Source: Liquidambar formosana
Taxonomy: Eukaryota; Streptophyta; Magnoliopsida; Saxifragales; Altingiaceae
Length of the DNA stretch: 64,000 bases
Reading direction: 5' to 3'
Assembly (NCBI GenBank): GCA_039720395.1
Contig: CM077833.1
Span: 15,995,133 to 16,059,132, forward strand
Positions within the stretch are counted from its first letter, which is position 1, and the number at the start of each line of letters is the position of its first letter. The notes under the pieces are model-generated. The model saw only the letters and a program-made list of their open reading frames with translations, was not told the origin of the DNA and made no database searches. Below, piece after piece: positions 11,766 through 25,400 of this stretch. A program made the position numbers and the translations under genes.

Positions 11766-13403
11766 CTTTTCACTCCATTGTGCTTGTGTATATGGTGTTC
11801 CAATACAATAAGGGTATTCAATGTTTTGCAACTGCAAAGAGTAGTTTGATTGATAAGGTCTTCTCAAAAAGCGAAAGTCTTGAGTTTGACTCTAAGTAAA
11901 CCCTTAAGGAAGTTACTCACACAATATTTTATAATTTTAACAAGTTTTAAACTTACCTAATCCACATAGTGCTGTAATGTTTTATATCGGTTTCGAGTTT
12001 GTCCAAAAAAAATTTTCATTAAAAAAATAATAATTAAAAAAAAAAAAGAAGAAAAAAAAAAAGAAAAAGGAAGAGGTTTCCAATGCTATCAATTGGACAA
12101 TTGGCTCTAGGGCTTTCCTAGCTAGTGGATTGCTTCCTTTTTCTTTTTTTGTTTTTTTTACTAAGTAGAAGGGTAGAGAAAGACTAACTATAACAAAGAT
12201 GTTACCATCAAGAACCTCTGTCCCTTGAGTAACTAGCGTGACACAGCTTTCGGCAATTGTACTTCTAACGAAGATGTCTCCAATTTTGGAAACTTTATCT
12301 GATCGGTCCAAGATCATCCTCCTTTGTTTGCCCATTTTTGGAACACTGTCGAACCATCAAGTGTCCTTATTTGGGCTATTCTGGCAATGGGTCCCATTAC
12401 TCTTTTCCCACCTCACAACCTGACCCCTGACCACTGACCAGCAACTCACAGTCCAGTCACTACCCAATACCATGAATATTTTTAAGTCCTCATTCAGTAG
12501 GTAAGAATTGATATCTTTTTTTTTTTTCTTTCTTTTTTTTTTTTTTTTGTGTCAAATTTGATTGCGATATATTGATTAGGCCTAACATATTTTTAACTAA
12601 ATTTATTTATATAACGTGCCATTGATAGTAATAAATACCATAATTTAGTACGTGTTTTGAATTTCATATTTATAATGATTATCAATTCAACACGCCGACA
12701 GTCAAATGACCAACAAACATCGTTAGTGGGATAAGGTGAGATGAGACATGAAATCCATACACTTACTCTCACATGATGTAATTAGTAAAAATCTTTGATT
12801 TATATTCTCCGTATGTAGAAAATGAAAAGAAATTTCTTTTTCTTTTTCACTTTATTTGATTGGATAAAGAAACTTTTAAAAGACACTGTTTTCTCTAAAG
12901 AATTTGGCATGATACATTTGACCCAAACGTAATATCATAAAAATTGGATACACATTTTTCCCTTTTAGCATCTCTCTCCTTTAAGGTAACACTAGGGACA
13001 TGACCAACAATATGTTTTACAAGTACATGGAAAAAAAAAAAATCAGAGAGTGTACGTGGCTTCTCAGTGAAAAAACAAAATAATAATAATAATAATTAAA
13101 AAGAAAAAAGAATGGAAAATTGAAAAGGTACATAAAGATGGGTTTGGCCTCGTAGGAGCTGGATTCCAGTTGACTGGACTATAAAATCTCTGTTCTCTCT
13201 TGGTGAGATGAGTAAAAAAATCTTGAATTAGAGGTGGAAACTGATATAGAAAATTAAGTCCGCAGAGTCCAAACACCCCACCACTACCGTTAATTTGCGA
13301 GTGCAGGTGGTTAATCTACGCAACACAGCCCCCTTTTTTCAATCTTCAACTACTACTTTTTTTTCTTCAAACCTCACTTCTTCATTGTTTCTCTCCTTCA
13401 GAG
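11766..13403. other. Intergenic and presumed promoter of the phosphatase gene
   Basis: A tRNA-like SINE scrap may lie at about 11,840-11,940 (GTTTGATTGATAAGG, then CTTGAGTTTGACTC). The complement of 12,100-12,335 has an open frame without a recognised family. From about 13,250 to 13,403 the sequence becomes C/T-rich, as expected for a 5' leader. A clear TATA box was not identified. Confidence 0.35.
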
Positions 13404-13442
13404 ATGACGCAACGCTCAAGGCATCTACCGCAGGTACTCTCT

Positions 13443-13487
<45 letters not shown>

Positions 13488-16400
13488 TGTGTGTGTGTGT
13501 GTGCATGCTTATATTTCTTACTTTTTTTGTCCTCTTTGACCCTCTGTTTTGTTGCTGAGAAAACCCCCATTAAGAGAAAATTTTAATTTTACTACTAAAT
13601 TCAGCAAACTACTGTACACGATTTAATTGGGTTTGTTATTATAAACAATGGGATTTTTTTTTTTTTTAAATTTTTTATTTACCTTTGATTTCTCGGCAAC
13701 CAGACGGAGCATTTAGCGGATCATGCTTCGAATTTCCTTTTTCTTCTTCTTCTTCGTTCTTTCTTTTCGATGACTAGAGAGAATTTGCAGAGAAGTTGGG
13801 TTGAAATATGTTGTTTCGGTTGCTCCTGCCTACAGCTCTACTGGCCCAGAGTCGTTATGCGCAAATGGCTCAACATCGGCGCCAAGGAGTCCGATTACAG
13901 CGCCGACACCGAGGATGAAGACGGCAGCGATGTCGATTCAGATACTGAAGGTGAGAGACCTGGAACCGCAGGCCCCTCTAAAACTGCAATATATAATTTT
14001 GCTTAATTCACTGGAAAATTGAGTTCTAGTGATTTTTGTCGTTGTGATGGTGCGAGGCTAGGAATTAGAAGAACATTTTTGGTTTTTTTTTCCTTTCGTT
14101 TTGAAGAACCCATTTTGGGATTCGAGTCTGATGTGAAGTGGTATTTGTAGACTTTGGTTAATGGGGAAGAAGAGAATATCGGTTTAAGGATAGCAAGGGG
14201 TATGATGAAGTTCAGGTTGATCCTAATGGTAATGTGTGTTTGTTTCAGAGTTTAAAGTTGTGATTTTTAACATAGTGAGATCTATTTATAAGATTTAATA
14301 AGTACCATTTTGAGCCAGATCTTGGCAGCATTAGATTCTTTGAAGATCATTAGAGGTGCCTTTGGTTGCATGGAATTGGAATTGATGGCCCCAATTGTAA
14401 GTGACATATATGTATATACGTACATCTACTAATGAATTTTAAATTGATTTCATAGACCTTGAACCCGTAAAAACAATTCCAGAGTAGGAGCTCTATTTTT
14501 GTACTCCACAATTGGATTTCTGAATCAAATCCAGTTCTGTGCAACCAAACACAGCATAAGATGATTTGAGATTTGCAATGAATAAAGATTGTAAGTTTGT
14601 TTTAATAAGTTTAATAAGTTTCATATGCTTCAATGTATGCAAACTGGTTCATTTCATTGAATAAAGATTGTAAGGCAATCTGTATTTTAATTAATTAATT
14701 AATTAATTACAGAAGTTGGTGATAATGATTAAACAGTTGTTTATTTTATTGAGTTGAAGAATTCTTCAAAATATAGACCAGCCTTTTCCAGATGGTCCTT
14801 ATGATTAAACATTGTGGTCTCGTCGCTTTCTTATCAATTAATGTGAATATTAGGGATGTCCATATGAATTTCCATTCAGGGGAGGTGCTTCACTTCACAT
14901 GAAAATAAATAATTCCATAGCATTAAATATGAGGCAATTTCAAAATGAGTTTCAATTTGTTTTGGCGATGGCTGAATAACATTTCAAATGCTATAAAAAT
15001 TGAACATAAATTGTGTAATTTCCATGCGTTTTCCAGAGCGGCGGCACCCATTTTTATGCATTTTTTATTATATATAATTCTTAGTCAGTTTTCCCCTGTT
15101 TGTAGATATTATTTTATGCTACTTAATCTCAAATGTCAAAATTAGTTTTGATTCTAATTTACCCTCTTCTATTTCCTTTAATATATTGCATTCTTCAATT
15201 CATTTACTCCATGTGTTGAATTTTTTTGGCCTCAGACACTCTTCCAAGAACAAGAAGACGTAAGTCAGAGACTTTTAGGTCACAGTATATAAACACAAAG
15301 GAACTCAGGTATGCTACCTGACTCTCATATATTTTGATTTATATGACTGAACACTAATTTGGTGAATGTAAACACCATGCTTGCTTATAAGGTTGAGTTA
15401 GTCATGTCTTTTTTATTTCTGCTTTTCCTTTGTTTCCCTAGAATATGTGTTGGCACGTGGAATGTGGCAGGAAAAATTCCACCTGATGACTTAGATATCG
15501 GAGATTGGCTCAATATCAGTGAGCCTGCTGACATTTATGTCATTGGGTAAGTGTTTCTGCGACTTGCTGTCTGAAAATTTTTCTAGTTACTGACGTTAAA
15601 TTTTGGGATAATACACTGTCTCTGTTGAATTTTTAATGAGAAGCCTCTTATTTATGCAAACAATTTGTTATGATAAATATTTTCTTGTTATATGGAATCT
15701 TATTTTGCTCCTATCTATTCTACATTACTTGATGTTGCCTTACGTATTTAATAAATTGTATGAATATCGCATGTTCTTTTCTTCTGCTTTTATTCACATA
15801 TCTTCTGCTGTATGTTTTCTGTCTTAATTGTCTATATTTACAGTCTTCAGGAGATTGTACCATTAAATGCTGGGAATATCTTTGGTGCGGAAGATGGCCG
15901 CCCAGTTCCAAAATGGGAAAACATTATCCGTGAAACACTGAATAGAGTTCAACTGGTGAAGACCAAGATTAAATGTTATAGTGATCCTCCTTCTCCATCA
16001 AGGTTTAAGCCATCTGATGATGTTGACGATATAGAAGATGAGATATTACTTGAGACTGATAGTGATGGCGATGAGGAAATCCATCCAGTGGATGAAGAAC
16101 CTGACGGTTTTGAGGAAGTGAAGGATAGACCAGTTACTGGTGAAAACATTTTAATGAATTCTGGAGTTTCGAGATGTACTGATAGTGGCAATTTAGGATT
16201 TCCTATAGAACAGGATTTACAAAGGCAATTTTCTTCTCCAAAGAGGCTGGATAGGTTAAATTGCCTTCGTACGAAAGATTATACAGGAAATGCAGAAGCA
16301 TCATTCAGACAACAGAGTGGCAAATTGGCCAAAACACTCAGTGGGTCAGAAAGGATTGGTTTGAACTGGCCAGAGCCTCCACTACACTTGCTTGCTCAGC

Positions 16401-19400
16401 ATGTTTTGGAGAGACCTAAATCCTTTAGATCAATAAGATCTTTTAAAGCATCCAATTCTTTCAGAACATACAGTTCTTTTAAGTCGTCTATGAATGATGA
16501 TCATAGAGTGCCACCAGAGATGGCTCTCCTCGCAGAACTTGACCTTAAATCCTACCTGTATCGGAAGAGAAAATCGCCTTTTGTAAGGATAGTAAGTAAG
16601 CAAATGGTTGGGATTTTCCTCACTATATGGGTCCGAAGGAGCTTGCGTAGGCATATTCAGAACTTAAAGGTGTCGACTGTTGGTGTCGGTGTTATGGGCT
16701 ACATTGGTAACAAGGTATGTTTCTTTTCCTAATGTTTCCTGGCATTCTTGTGATTACTTCTGACTGTTCATATAATTCTTAATTTTTTAATGTTTTAAAA
16801 ATTGTACATTTTTTTCTTTATTTTCTGTTTGCTATGTTTTGGGGTTGTAATAGAATTGCCTGTGATTTGATATCATATGTGTGGACTGGACTGAATAAAA
16901 GGTCCTGTTTGGTAGTGGTTCATCCACTTGATTTTATAAGTATTATAATTGAATCCATATGGTGAATTTCACCATTTAAGCCATTTTGTCAACTCCAGCA
17001 GGGACGGGCACATATCTGAACACAAAAAGAATGATATCAACAGTTACAAACTATCCCTAGCTCTCTGAGGATAAGTTTACTAATTTGAGAGAAATTCCAA
17101 ATAAAAAAGCAGGGCCTTTCAAGCTGTCTTTTTTAGCTTTCTAGACTTGCAACCGCTTTCTAAATTGCTGTAGATATCTGACTTCTTTGTTTACGTTGTG
17201 CATAAACCTACAAGGAAATAAATTTCACTGCTGCTGTTTTCTCGGAATTTGAATGAACTAATAAACTAATAATACCATCAATATGTGAAAGCAAGGCTCA
17301 ATATCTCACTTTATTTTGCCTCTTCCACTCAAGAGTTATCTACCTTATGTTTGATTTTTCCCCTTTTCACCTGGTATGAACTCCTTGACAATGCATGTTA
17401 TTCCATGTAAACTGTGTCCTTGAAAAATAGGTTATTTTGAAGGAGGAAAATCTTCAATTTCTTAAGAGGTCATTGAGGTTGAGATTTTATGATTTGTGCA
17501 TGGATATCCACATAAGAATGTACATTAAATGGAATTGCTTCTAAGAATAATGTAAAGGTTTGAGGCTTGAGGCTCATGCCTTAAATTATGAGCTGTTCAT
17601 TTGCCATGCAATTGCAGAATGGGTCCTATATAATGCCCGAGACAAATTCATATGCCCATCAAGTCGAGGCCCACTCAAAAGTACTACCAGCTTACGAATT
17701 GGACAATTCAAGGACCCCAACCCAACACATGAATCATCTATCATACCTGCTTGGTGATTTATTGGATAGATCAACTTTATTTGAGTCTGTGAGTCTAAAA
17801 AGGATGCATAATTTTGCCATTAGGGGGAAAATAATATTTGGGAGTTTTACATTATGCTTTTGTTTTGTGGCAAGACCAGACCGGCTGGTCAGACTAGTGA
17901 ATGGGTTTCCCAGTGCCTTGACCATTTTTGTTCCTTTAATTGGACCATTAAGACAATGAACTGGATCAAACCAGTGTAACCTGGCCAAACCAGCCAGATT
18001 TTGATCAGATTGGAAGGTTTCAGGTTGTTGAAATTGTCATCAAGCTGTTAAAATAATAATATCTTGTAGCTTGAAAGAGTCAAGCCTCGACAGGTTGGAC
18101 TTTAACCAGTATTATACTGGATATTCTTTGTTTATATGTGCAGCAACTAAACTTTAAGGGTCTTACTTTCGTATGCATATAGTGAGTATCATATATGTGA
18201 AGTGTAGTTTATATTTACTTTTTCAGTGATCCAACCAATTGACCCATGATTGAACCAGTGACCTAGTGACCCACCCTCTTGACTGTGTTGATATCTGAAT
18301 CCTAGTCTGATCAATACCCATTAAATTCCGAATCCATCAGAACCAGGATGGTCTGTGTCATATGTAGCCCATGCGTTGAGGTTCACCTTATGTTTGCTGG
18401 GCCTTATATATAAATTGAAAATTAGTGTTCTTACCTGTCTAAGTTTTAAAATTAACATTCTTCTTTCAATCCACTTGGAGCTAAAAAGAGAAAAAAAAAC
18501 TCTTAAGGTTTTCTTTCGGATTAAAAATTAAGATATGTGGTTTTTTACACAAAAAATTTCTAATGTGATAGCACTATGCTAGACATGGCTGTATTGGTGC
18601 TGGCATAGATATCAAGTTTCTAGCAACATGGAAAAATGAGTTGAGAGGCTTCTCATTACCTAGGTCCTAATGGATATTTGAAGGGATTGTAATCAGTATT
18701 TTTACTTTGTTGTTTTCCTCTGTGCATTTGGCTCTATTAATATTCAAATTTGACAATTAAGTTTTACATTCTACTTGGATTTTTCTAAATAAGTAGCTCC
18801 AAAAGGATAAGCATAACCATCTGGATTTTGTTTCACACTTCTTTGTGTATGAAATGGGTGGAAATTTTGTACAATTTTTAGATGATTTTTCTACACCGGT
18901 CCTTTCTTTTATATATAGATATTTGTTACTTTATGAGTTTATATATATATGTATTAGGGCTGTTCAAGTGCAGGATATCCTGGGCTATCCCGTTCGATCA
19001 CAGTTGTCCGTGGATGACATGCGCACATTCACGCATAGGCGCGTGTCGCTCATGGATGGTTGTGATCGTACGGGATATCCCGCACTTGATCAAAGCTGAT
19101 ATATATATATATATATATATTCATTTATATATTATAGACTGAAAAATTATTATACTCACGCTTGGCTCCTAGAGGCTTAATCTTTGCCTGACAGGAGATC
19201 AAGGCACTTGATTTGCTCCTCAGGCACCTATAACCTATGGTCTCTGTAGGTATTCATGTTGTGTCTTTTGAAGATATAGCTTGTAAAGACTGTAGTACTT
19301 TCTTTGCTTTTGGACATTTCTCATAAATCCATTTTCCACTTGATATTTTGAATAAATTTTTATCTCCTTCTTTTTTTTTTTTTTTTTTTTTTTTTTTGAT

Positions 19401-22400
19401 AATGATAAATTTATTCACAAAAATAAGGGCCAAGACCCATGTACAAAAGTACACCAAGACTATACTATACCAAACATCCAAAAGACTGAAAAGCATGGAT
19501 TCCCTATCTCTTGTGCTAAAACCTTTTCAATTTGGTCGGGTTTAACAATTTCTTAGCTCCTTTAGTATCTTTTTTCCGGAAAATTTCCAGATGTTGGTGG
19601 TAGGGTTGTTTTCGTCTTCATCAAAAAATGAAAAATAGAAGATTAGTTTATCTTCTATATGTGTTCTTGTCTTTCTCTTTTCCAATTTTTTGAGTGGTTT
19701 GGGTTTGTTTTTTAAAGTTCTTTATTGGCAGCAGAGTCAAAATTTCTTGAGGTCATAGCATTAAGCAGTTTATCTTCTATATGTGTTCTTGTCTCATTGA
19801 AAGCATACCATGTGTCTCTATCCTATGGTTATGAGTTTGCACATCTCTATGGCTTAGAGTTCATTGTTTATTTTATAATAGATGTACTTTTCTTCTCTAG
19901 TTTTCACATTTTTTACTATTCATATACTCATGTTGAAGTCTTTAGTTGTTTAATGAATATAATCAAATATGTCTCGCATTGTTTGTAAAAAAACTGTGAG
20001 GACAAATGGCACATATTTAGGCTGTATTTATCAGCTCAGGTGTTGGTTGTAGCTGCCATTGTGTTTGGTTGTTGGATATGTCCAACCCTTGTTTCACAGG
20101 ACTCTGCAACTCTCTATTCTGACACAATCTTGAAGGGTCCAGTGCAGACAGAAATCAAGTATAGAAGAAATATATAGACAGTGAAACGTTCCTTTCTTTT
20201 ATATTTATTTGCATCTGATTAAATGCAGTATCTGTTCTTGGCTTAAAGACATATAGTGTTTATCTGAATGCGCTGCAAAAATGTAGGCTAGGAGTGTCAC
20301 ACTAGAATTCCTATAAAAATGTGCCATGCTATAATCCATGGCATGTTGGTGTTTGACAAGTATTTAAGAGGGGTACTTCATGTCTATGTAGCATAGTTTT
20401 GGGGTTTGGTGCCATAGCTACCTTAATCCTGTCTAGGAGATCACTTGTGAAATATCAATTAGTATAATTGTGTAACTATCTGTTTTTGATAAGGATATAT
20501 GTAAGTATGTAACTATCTGGTGCATGCTTTGGGGAATCTTTGGAATGATCTTGGTAGAACATATAACTAGAAGTCTTGCAATCATGCACTTGGGGATTTT
20601 TATTGAAGTCTTGTACTCATATAGTTGGATTGTTAGTTATTCTTTTATTATATGCTATAAGTTTGTTTAATATTTTTGATCAAGAGACAATAGATCTTGT
20701 TGGGGAAGACTGAAGAAACAATTGCTGGGGCTTGGCTTCTCGAGCCCCACATGGCTAAAATTTTGTATGAAGATAGTGATTACTAAAGTATTTTCATCCT
20801 AATAGTAGCTACTTTTTAAATTTTAATTCTCAAACCGAATGAGAATTTCATTTATCTATAGTAATTCTTAAGAGATATCATGACAGTTCTTCTATTTTCC
20901 AGGGATCAATATCTATCAGCATGTCTATATATCAGACGCTTTTTTGTTTTATATGTACTCACCTGACATCGGGTGAAAAGGATGGAGATGCACTTAAAAG
21001 AAATGATGATGTGCATGAAATACATCGAAGAACTCATTTTCATTCGCTTTCCAGTGTTGGGCTTCCAAAGTGCATCTACGACCATGAGTGAGTACATGTC
21101 ATCTATTTTTGGAACCCCTTTATAATCCATTCTTCTTCTAAAGTGTTGAGGTTTTACCCCATCCCACTTTTCTTTTCTTGATTAGAAAGGAATGAGTTGG
21201 ATGTGTAATGTTTATTCTTCATTATTTTTTCTATGGAGCCCTTTTTTTATTTATTAGGTTGTAACTATACTTCTAAAATAAAGGTTTATGAACAGTTAGC
21301 TTTCTTAAAGGAGGAAAATTGGTGTGCTTAAGTGATACATGGCTATTATAGTATTTTCTGATCCTCGACGTGCTCATCTTTAAGAATCAATTGCTTCAAA
21401 GTTATATTCTCTTAGTGATACTTCTCTATTATTATTATTATTATTTTTTGAATCAATAATTTTGTCTAGTAGAGCAATACCTTCAGATGATTTTCTTTCA
21501 GTGGATTATGTTCCATTCGTATTTTTTTACCAAGAAGTGTACCTCGCTCCTTTTTAGCTCTCTGAAGGGTTTTGCAGAAAATGATGTCATCTACATCAGT
21601 TTCATACTTGGAATTATTCCTGTCCTTTTGCAGGTAGTGTTATATATTTATAATTAAGTTTTACTCCAAATATCGACCTTTGGCAAGAAGAATAGTACTA
21701 GCTAATTCTTATAAACGCATTTTTTTAAAAGGTTTAATAAATTGTATGGCACCTTTGCCAGAGGCAGAGGTTTTGAAAATTTTGGAAGTATATTCTACCC
21801 ATTCTTGTGCCTATTTACCTGTGTACTATTTTTGTAAGTCTACTTGCAAGTTGCAACTAAGTCTTGTTGGATAAGCTGAAAGTATCCTATATGACTATAT
21901 AAACTAGAAATTTTTGCAGCACCATTCTGTGATTAAACCAGCAATGGGTAAAATTGAAGGCATCAAGTTGTAATAGGGATACCAAGTGCCATACTAGTCC
22001 ATTTCTACACTGGGCTGTTTGAAAGAGAAAATGCATTTTCATTTGGTCTCCCATTTTTTGCAGGTTGTTTTAGGGTTCATATCTTCTGTCTTCCTCTTAG
22101 AAACTTGGATTTATTAAATAGTTTTTTCTGTGATGCAGAAGAATTATTTGGCTGGGTGATCTGAATTACCGTCTTAACTTGTCATATGAGAAAGTACTAG
22201 AACTTATCTCCAGAAAAGAGTGGCCCAAATTGGTTGAGAGGGACCAGGTAGGATAGCCATTTTCCCTTTCTAGTCTTTGAGATATTTTGGATTATTAAAG
22301 GATTTGCATTTTCAGTATCAATATTTGTTGAACTGACACTTCATGGGATTGTAAGCATAGTATTCTACACCACCCATATTCTTATTTCATTTAACCCATA

Positions 22401-25400
22401 TATGTGTTCTCTATTTCAGTTTTCCTGGTTATTGTAACATTAGAGGGGCTCACTTTAATAACGTTTGATCATAATCCATGAATTTTTTTTTGTGAATAAA
22501 ATTAGCTTTTCTTTATTTTTAATATGATATAATCCATGAAATTGATATGTATTCCTTCCACTTATCCTGAGGAGAGAAAAGAAAATCATACTCACCCTTT
22601 TTGATCTTCAATCAATTCATTCATGCTTTTTGATTGGTGTTTTATTCCTTCTGTTAAGTTTCCAACCTAAAAGCCTAAGCTATTAAGTGGAGGGCTCAAT
22701 AGGTATATGGAGCAATGTCAAATTTTATAATTAATCGATGTGGGATGTGGTATTTTTCCAACACTCCCCCTCACGTGCAAGCCAAACAATATAGAAATGG
22801 ATCTGTCACGTGGACAACAAAGATGAACTCATAAATGAAACAGCTCAAGAACAATATGCTTTGATACCTTGTGAAGTTGCCTACTTAATAGCCTTAGCTA
22901 TTGGGTGGGGGGCCCAAAGAGGTATATAAATCCATATTAAACTTAATATTTAATCGATGTAGGATGTGGGACTTCCCAACACTCCCACTTTTGTGCAGGC
23001 CTAACAAGACAACGATGGGCCTGCCACGTAGACAACAACAACGGGCTCACAAACGAAATACGCCCAAGAACAACAACAACAATAATGGGCTTTGATATCA
23101 TGTTAAGTTTCCAACTTAATGCTATTAGGTGTAGGGCCCAAACAGGTATATAAAGATATATTAAATTTGATATTTAATCGATGTAGGATGTGGGACTTCC
23201 CAATGTGTTTGTGGTATTTTTCCAACACCTCCATTAATTGTAGAGCTAATCTTTAAAACAAAAATGTACAGGTAAGGAAACTAAAATGGCTTTCATTATA
23301 TTATATGTAATGTCATTTAAGTTTATATACTACGCTACATATTCTAGTGGTAAAGATTGTGCTATTGTATTGCTCATGATAATACTTTTGGAACATCAAT
23401 CTACCATAACACTAGTGTATGATATTTTCATCATATTGATACAATATGGTGTCATATGGAATTACTTTATGGCAGTTTGTAGACGGTAATATTGTCACGA
23501 CCCCTTAGTCCGTGATCAATAATACTAAAACAAGCTTTTATTTAATAAATCCTTTGATAAAAAGTGGATGACACGTGTCAAAATCCCATTCATTTGAAAT
23601 AATTTTGGGCATAACCTATCCATAAATGGGATATGTCATCATAAAAACCTATTAGAAAACGCTTCGATAAAATTTCCTGTCATTCATACTGGTGGTATCA
23701 TCCCATGCATCTCATTCTACATACACATAACCATAAATAATTAAAATTTACAATCTTTAATTATATTACAGGTTCGATGGCCATTGGCCCAAATGAAAAC
23801 TAAATTAATACATATTTTTCTTCCTATGAAAATACATTAATAAATAACATAGGCAAATTTTCTATTTAAGAGCATTCTCGTGTATTATACCAAATTATGA
23901 TAAATTAAACAACATAAATACCCATTATGATTACAACCTCAAAATCATAACTAAGAATGTCAATTACACATATGAAATTAACCGTTAAATCCATACATTT
24001 ATTCTCCATAAAATGTATAGAATAATTCAAAATTTGCAATAAACATAATTCCAAATTAGGTTACCAAATACCCATAATCCCATTTCAAGATTTATTCCAC
24101 CAACCATCTATATACATATTCAAATCCTATAAATAACAATTGTTATGATAATATATACCATATTATCATGTCAATAGTTTTAACCTATGAAAATTGCACC
24201 TACCTCAACCAAATGTGTAGAAAATGAAACCTTAGGTGTTGTGGGTGTGAAATCCAAGCCCTAGAATGCACATGCAAGCTCCCAATTTAAGATCTAGCTC
24301 CCAAATGCCATGAATGATGATGGTAGTGGAGATTCCAACTCCAAGAATGCAACCAAGACTCCCCAAATGCAAAAGAATCGGTGAGGATGAACATCTATGC
24401 CAAAACCCATGAAATGCAAGTTCAAGACTCAAGACCTAGCCTCCCAGAACAAGAAATAGCTCCGGCTCCAAAAGCAACAATGGTGGAGTGTAGATGAGGA
24501 ACCATGCCACAATAATGCAGCCATGAGATGAGGAGAGCATGATTTAGCCCCAAAATGTGACATGCAAGAGCAAAATGGGTTGGAAACCCTAACCCTAATC
24601 CTCTTTTTCTCTCTTCCATGTTATCTCTCTTTCTAGCTCTCCCACACTTAGAGAACCCAAAAAATAGCAGATCTAGTGGTATAGGACAAGTTTTGGATGA
24701 TATAAGGATAGTGAAGGGGCACATGCGTCATTTTAGCACTTTAAAAACCTTTCTAGCGAAGCCCGATCAATCAGGGGGTGGCAGTTCGCGATAGCCATTT
24801 CTAGGAGGGTACCAATCGATCGGCCTCATACCCCGGTCGATCCGTACCCTCAGGGTTTGTGAGTTTTTGTCAGCATTTAACATAACTCGCCAAAATGCTT
24901 CCAAATCACCCTGAACCTTCCCAAAACCGTTAAAATAACTTATAAACATACCCATGCATATAAAAATCAAAATCATGCCATGCCCATGCATGAATACAAA
25001 CCGAAATAAATCCAATAATACGCAACTCAAGTGCATATTAAACCTTTAATACTATAATTTTAAAATACGGGTATTACAAATATGTTGAAATTGGTTGGAA
25101 AAATTTAGATTTGGCATGTGGAAACCAGAGAAATTGGGATTTCTAGGGGACATATTTGCATATATATCGATACATGTAAAGAAGCAATGTACATAGTTTG
25201 ATGTGTTTTAAGTTGTTGGTTGTTCGCTATGTACTTGTCACTCTGCAAAGTAAAAGAAATTATGAAATAAATCATTACGAAAAGAAGAAGAAGAAGAAAA
25301 GGAATTTGGATACACAGCTGATGTATATTATTAATTTTGTTTAATCAAAAAGAGAATAATCATAAACTGTTACATTGGAAGTAGAAGCAAAGAGTTGAGT

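Larger units (their letters stand above)
16715..20902. other. Intron 5 of the phosphatase gene (4.2 kb)
   Basis: Donor AAG|GTATGTTT, acceptor TTTTCCAG|GG. It holds one lone 'GGTCCTGTTTGG' MITE end at 16,900, a degenerate block of 'ACCAG' and 'ACCGG' sequence at 17,870-18,360, a palindromic element at 18,961-19,092 and a retroposon tail at 19,360-19,510. The open frames between 17,560 and 17,990 show no family motif. Confidence 0.75.

Noticed and set aside
11982..12335. Minus-strand open frame with a protein-like N-terminal part
   Set aside because: No family motif was recognised, the frame runs into a long poly(T)/poly(A) tract, and no matching splice sites or neighbouring exons were found.
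13770..14006. Unspliced start of the phosphatase at the ATG at 13,770
   Set aside because: Not excluded, but a strong acceptor at 13,790 after a long pyrimidine tract and the fit of [10 protein letters not shown] to family N-termini favour the spliced form. The frame beyond 13,950 is intron.
15976..16654. Minus-strand frames opposite exon 5 of the phosphatase
   Set aside because: Shadows of the sense coding exon.
24232..25036. Several minus-strand open frames of 60-100 codons
   Set aside because: They lie wholly inside the solo LTR and have no conserved motif; chance frames.
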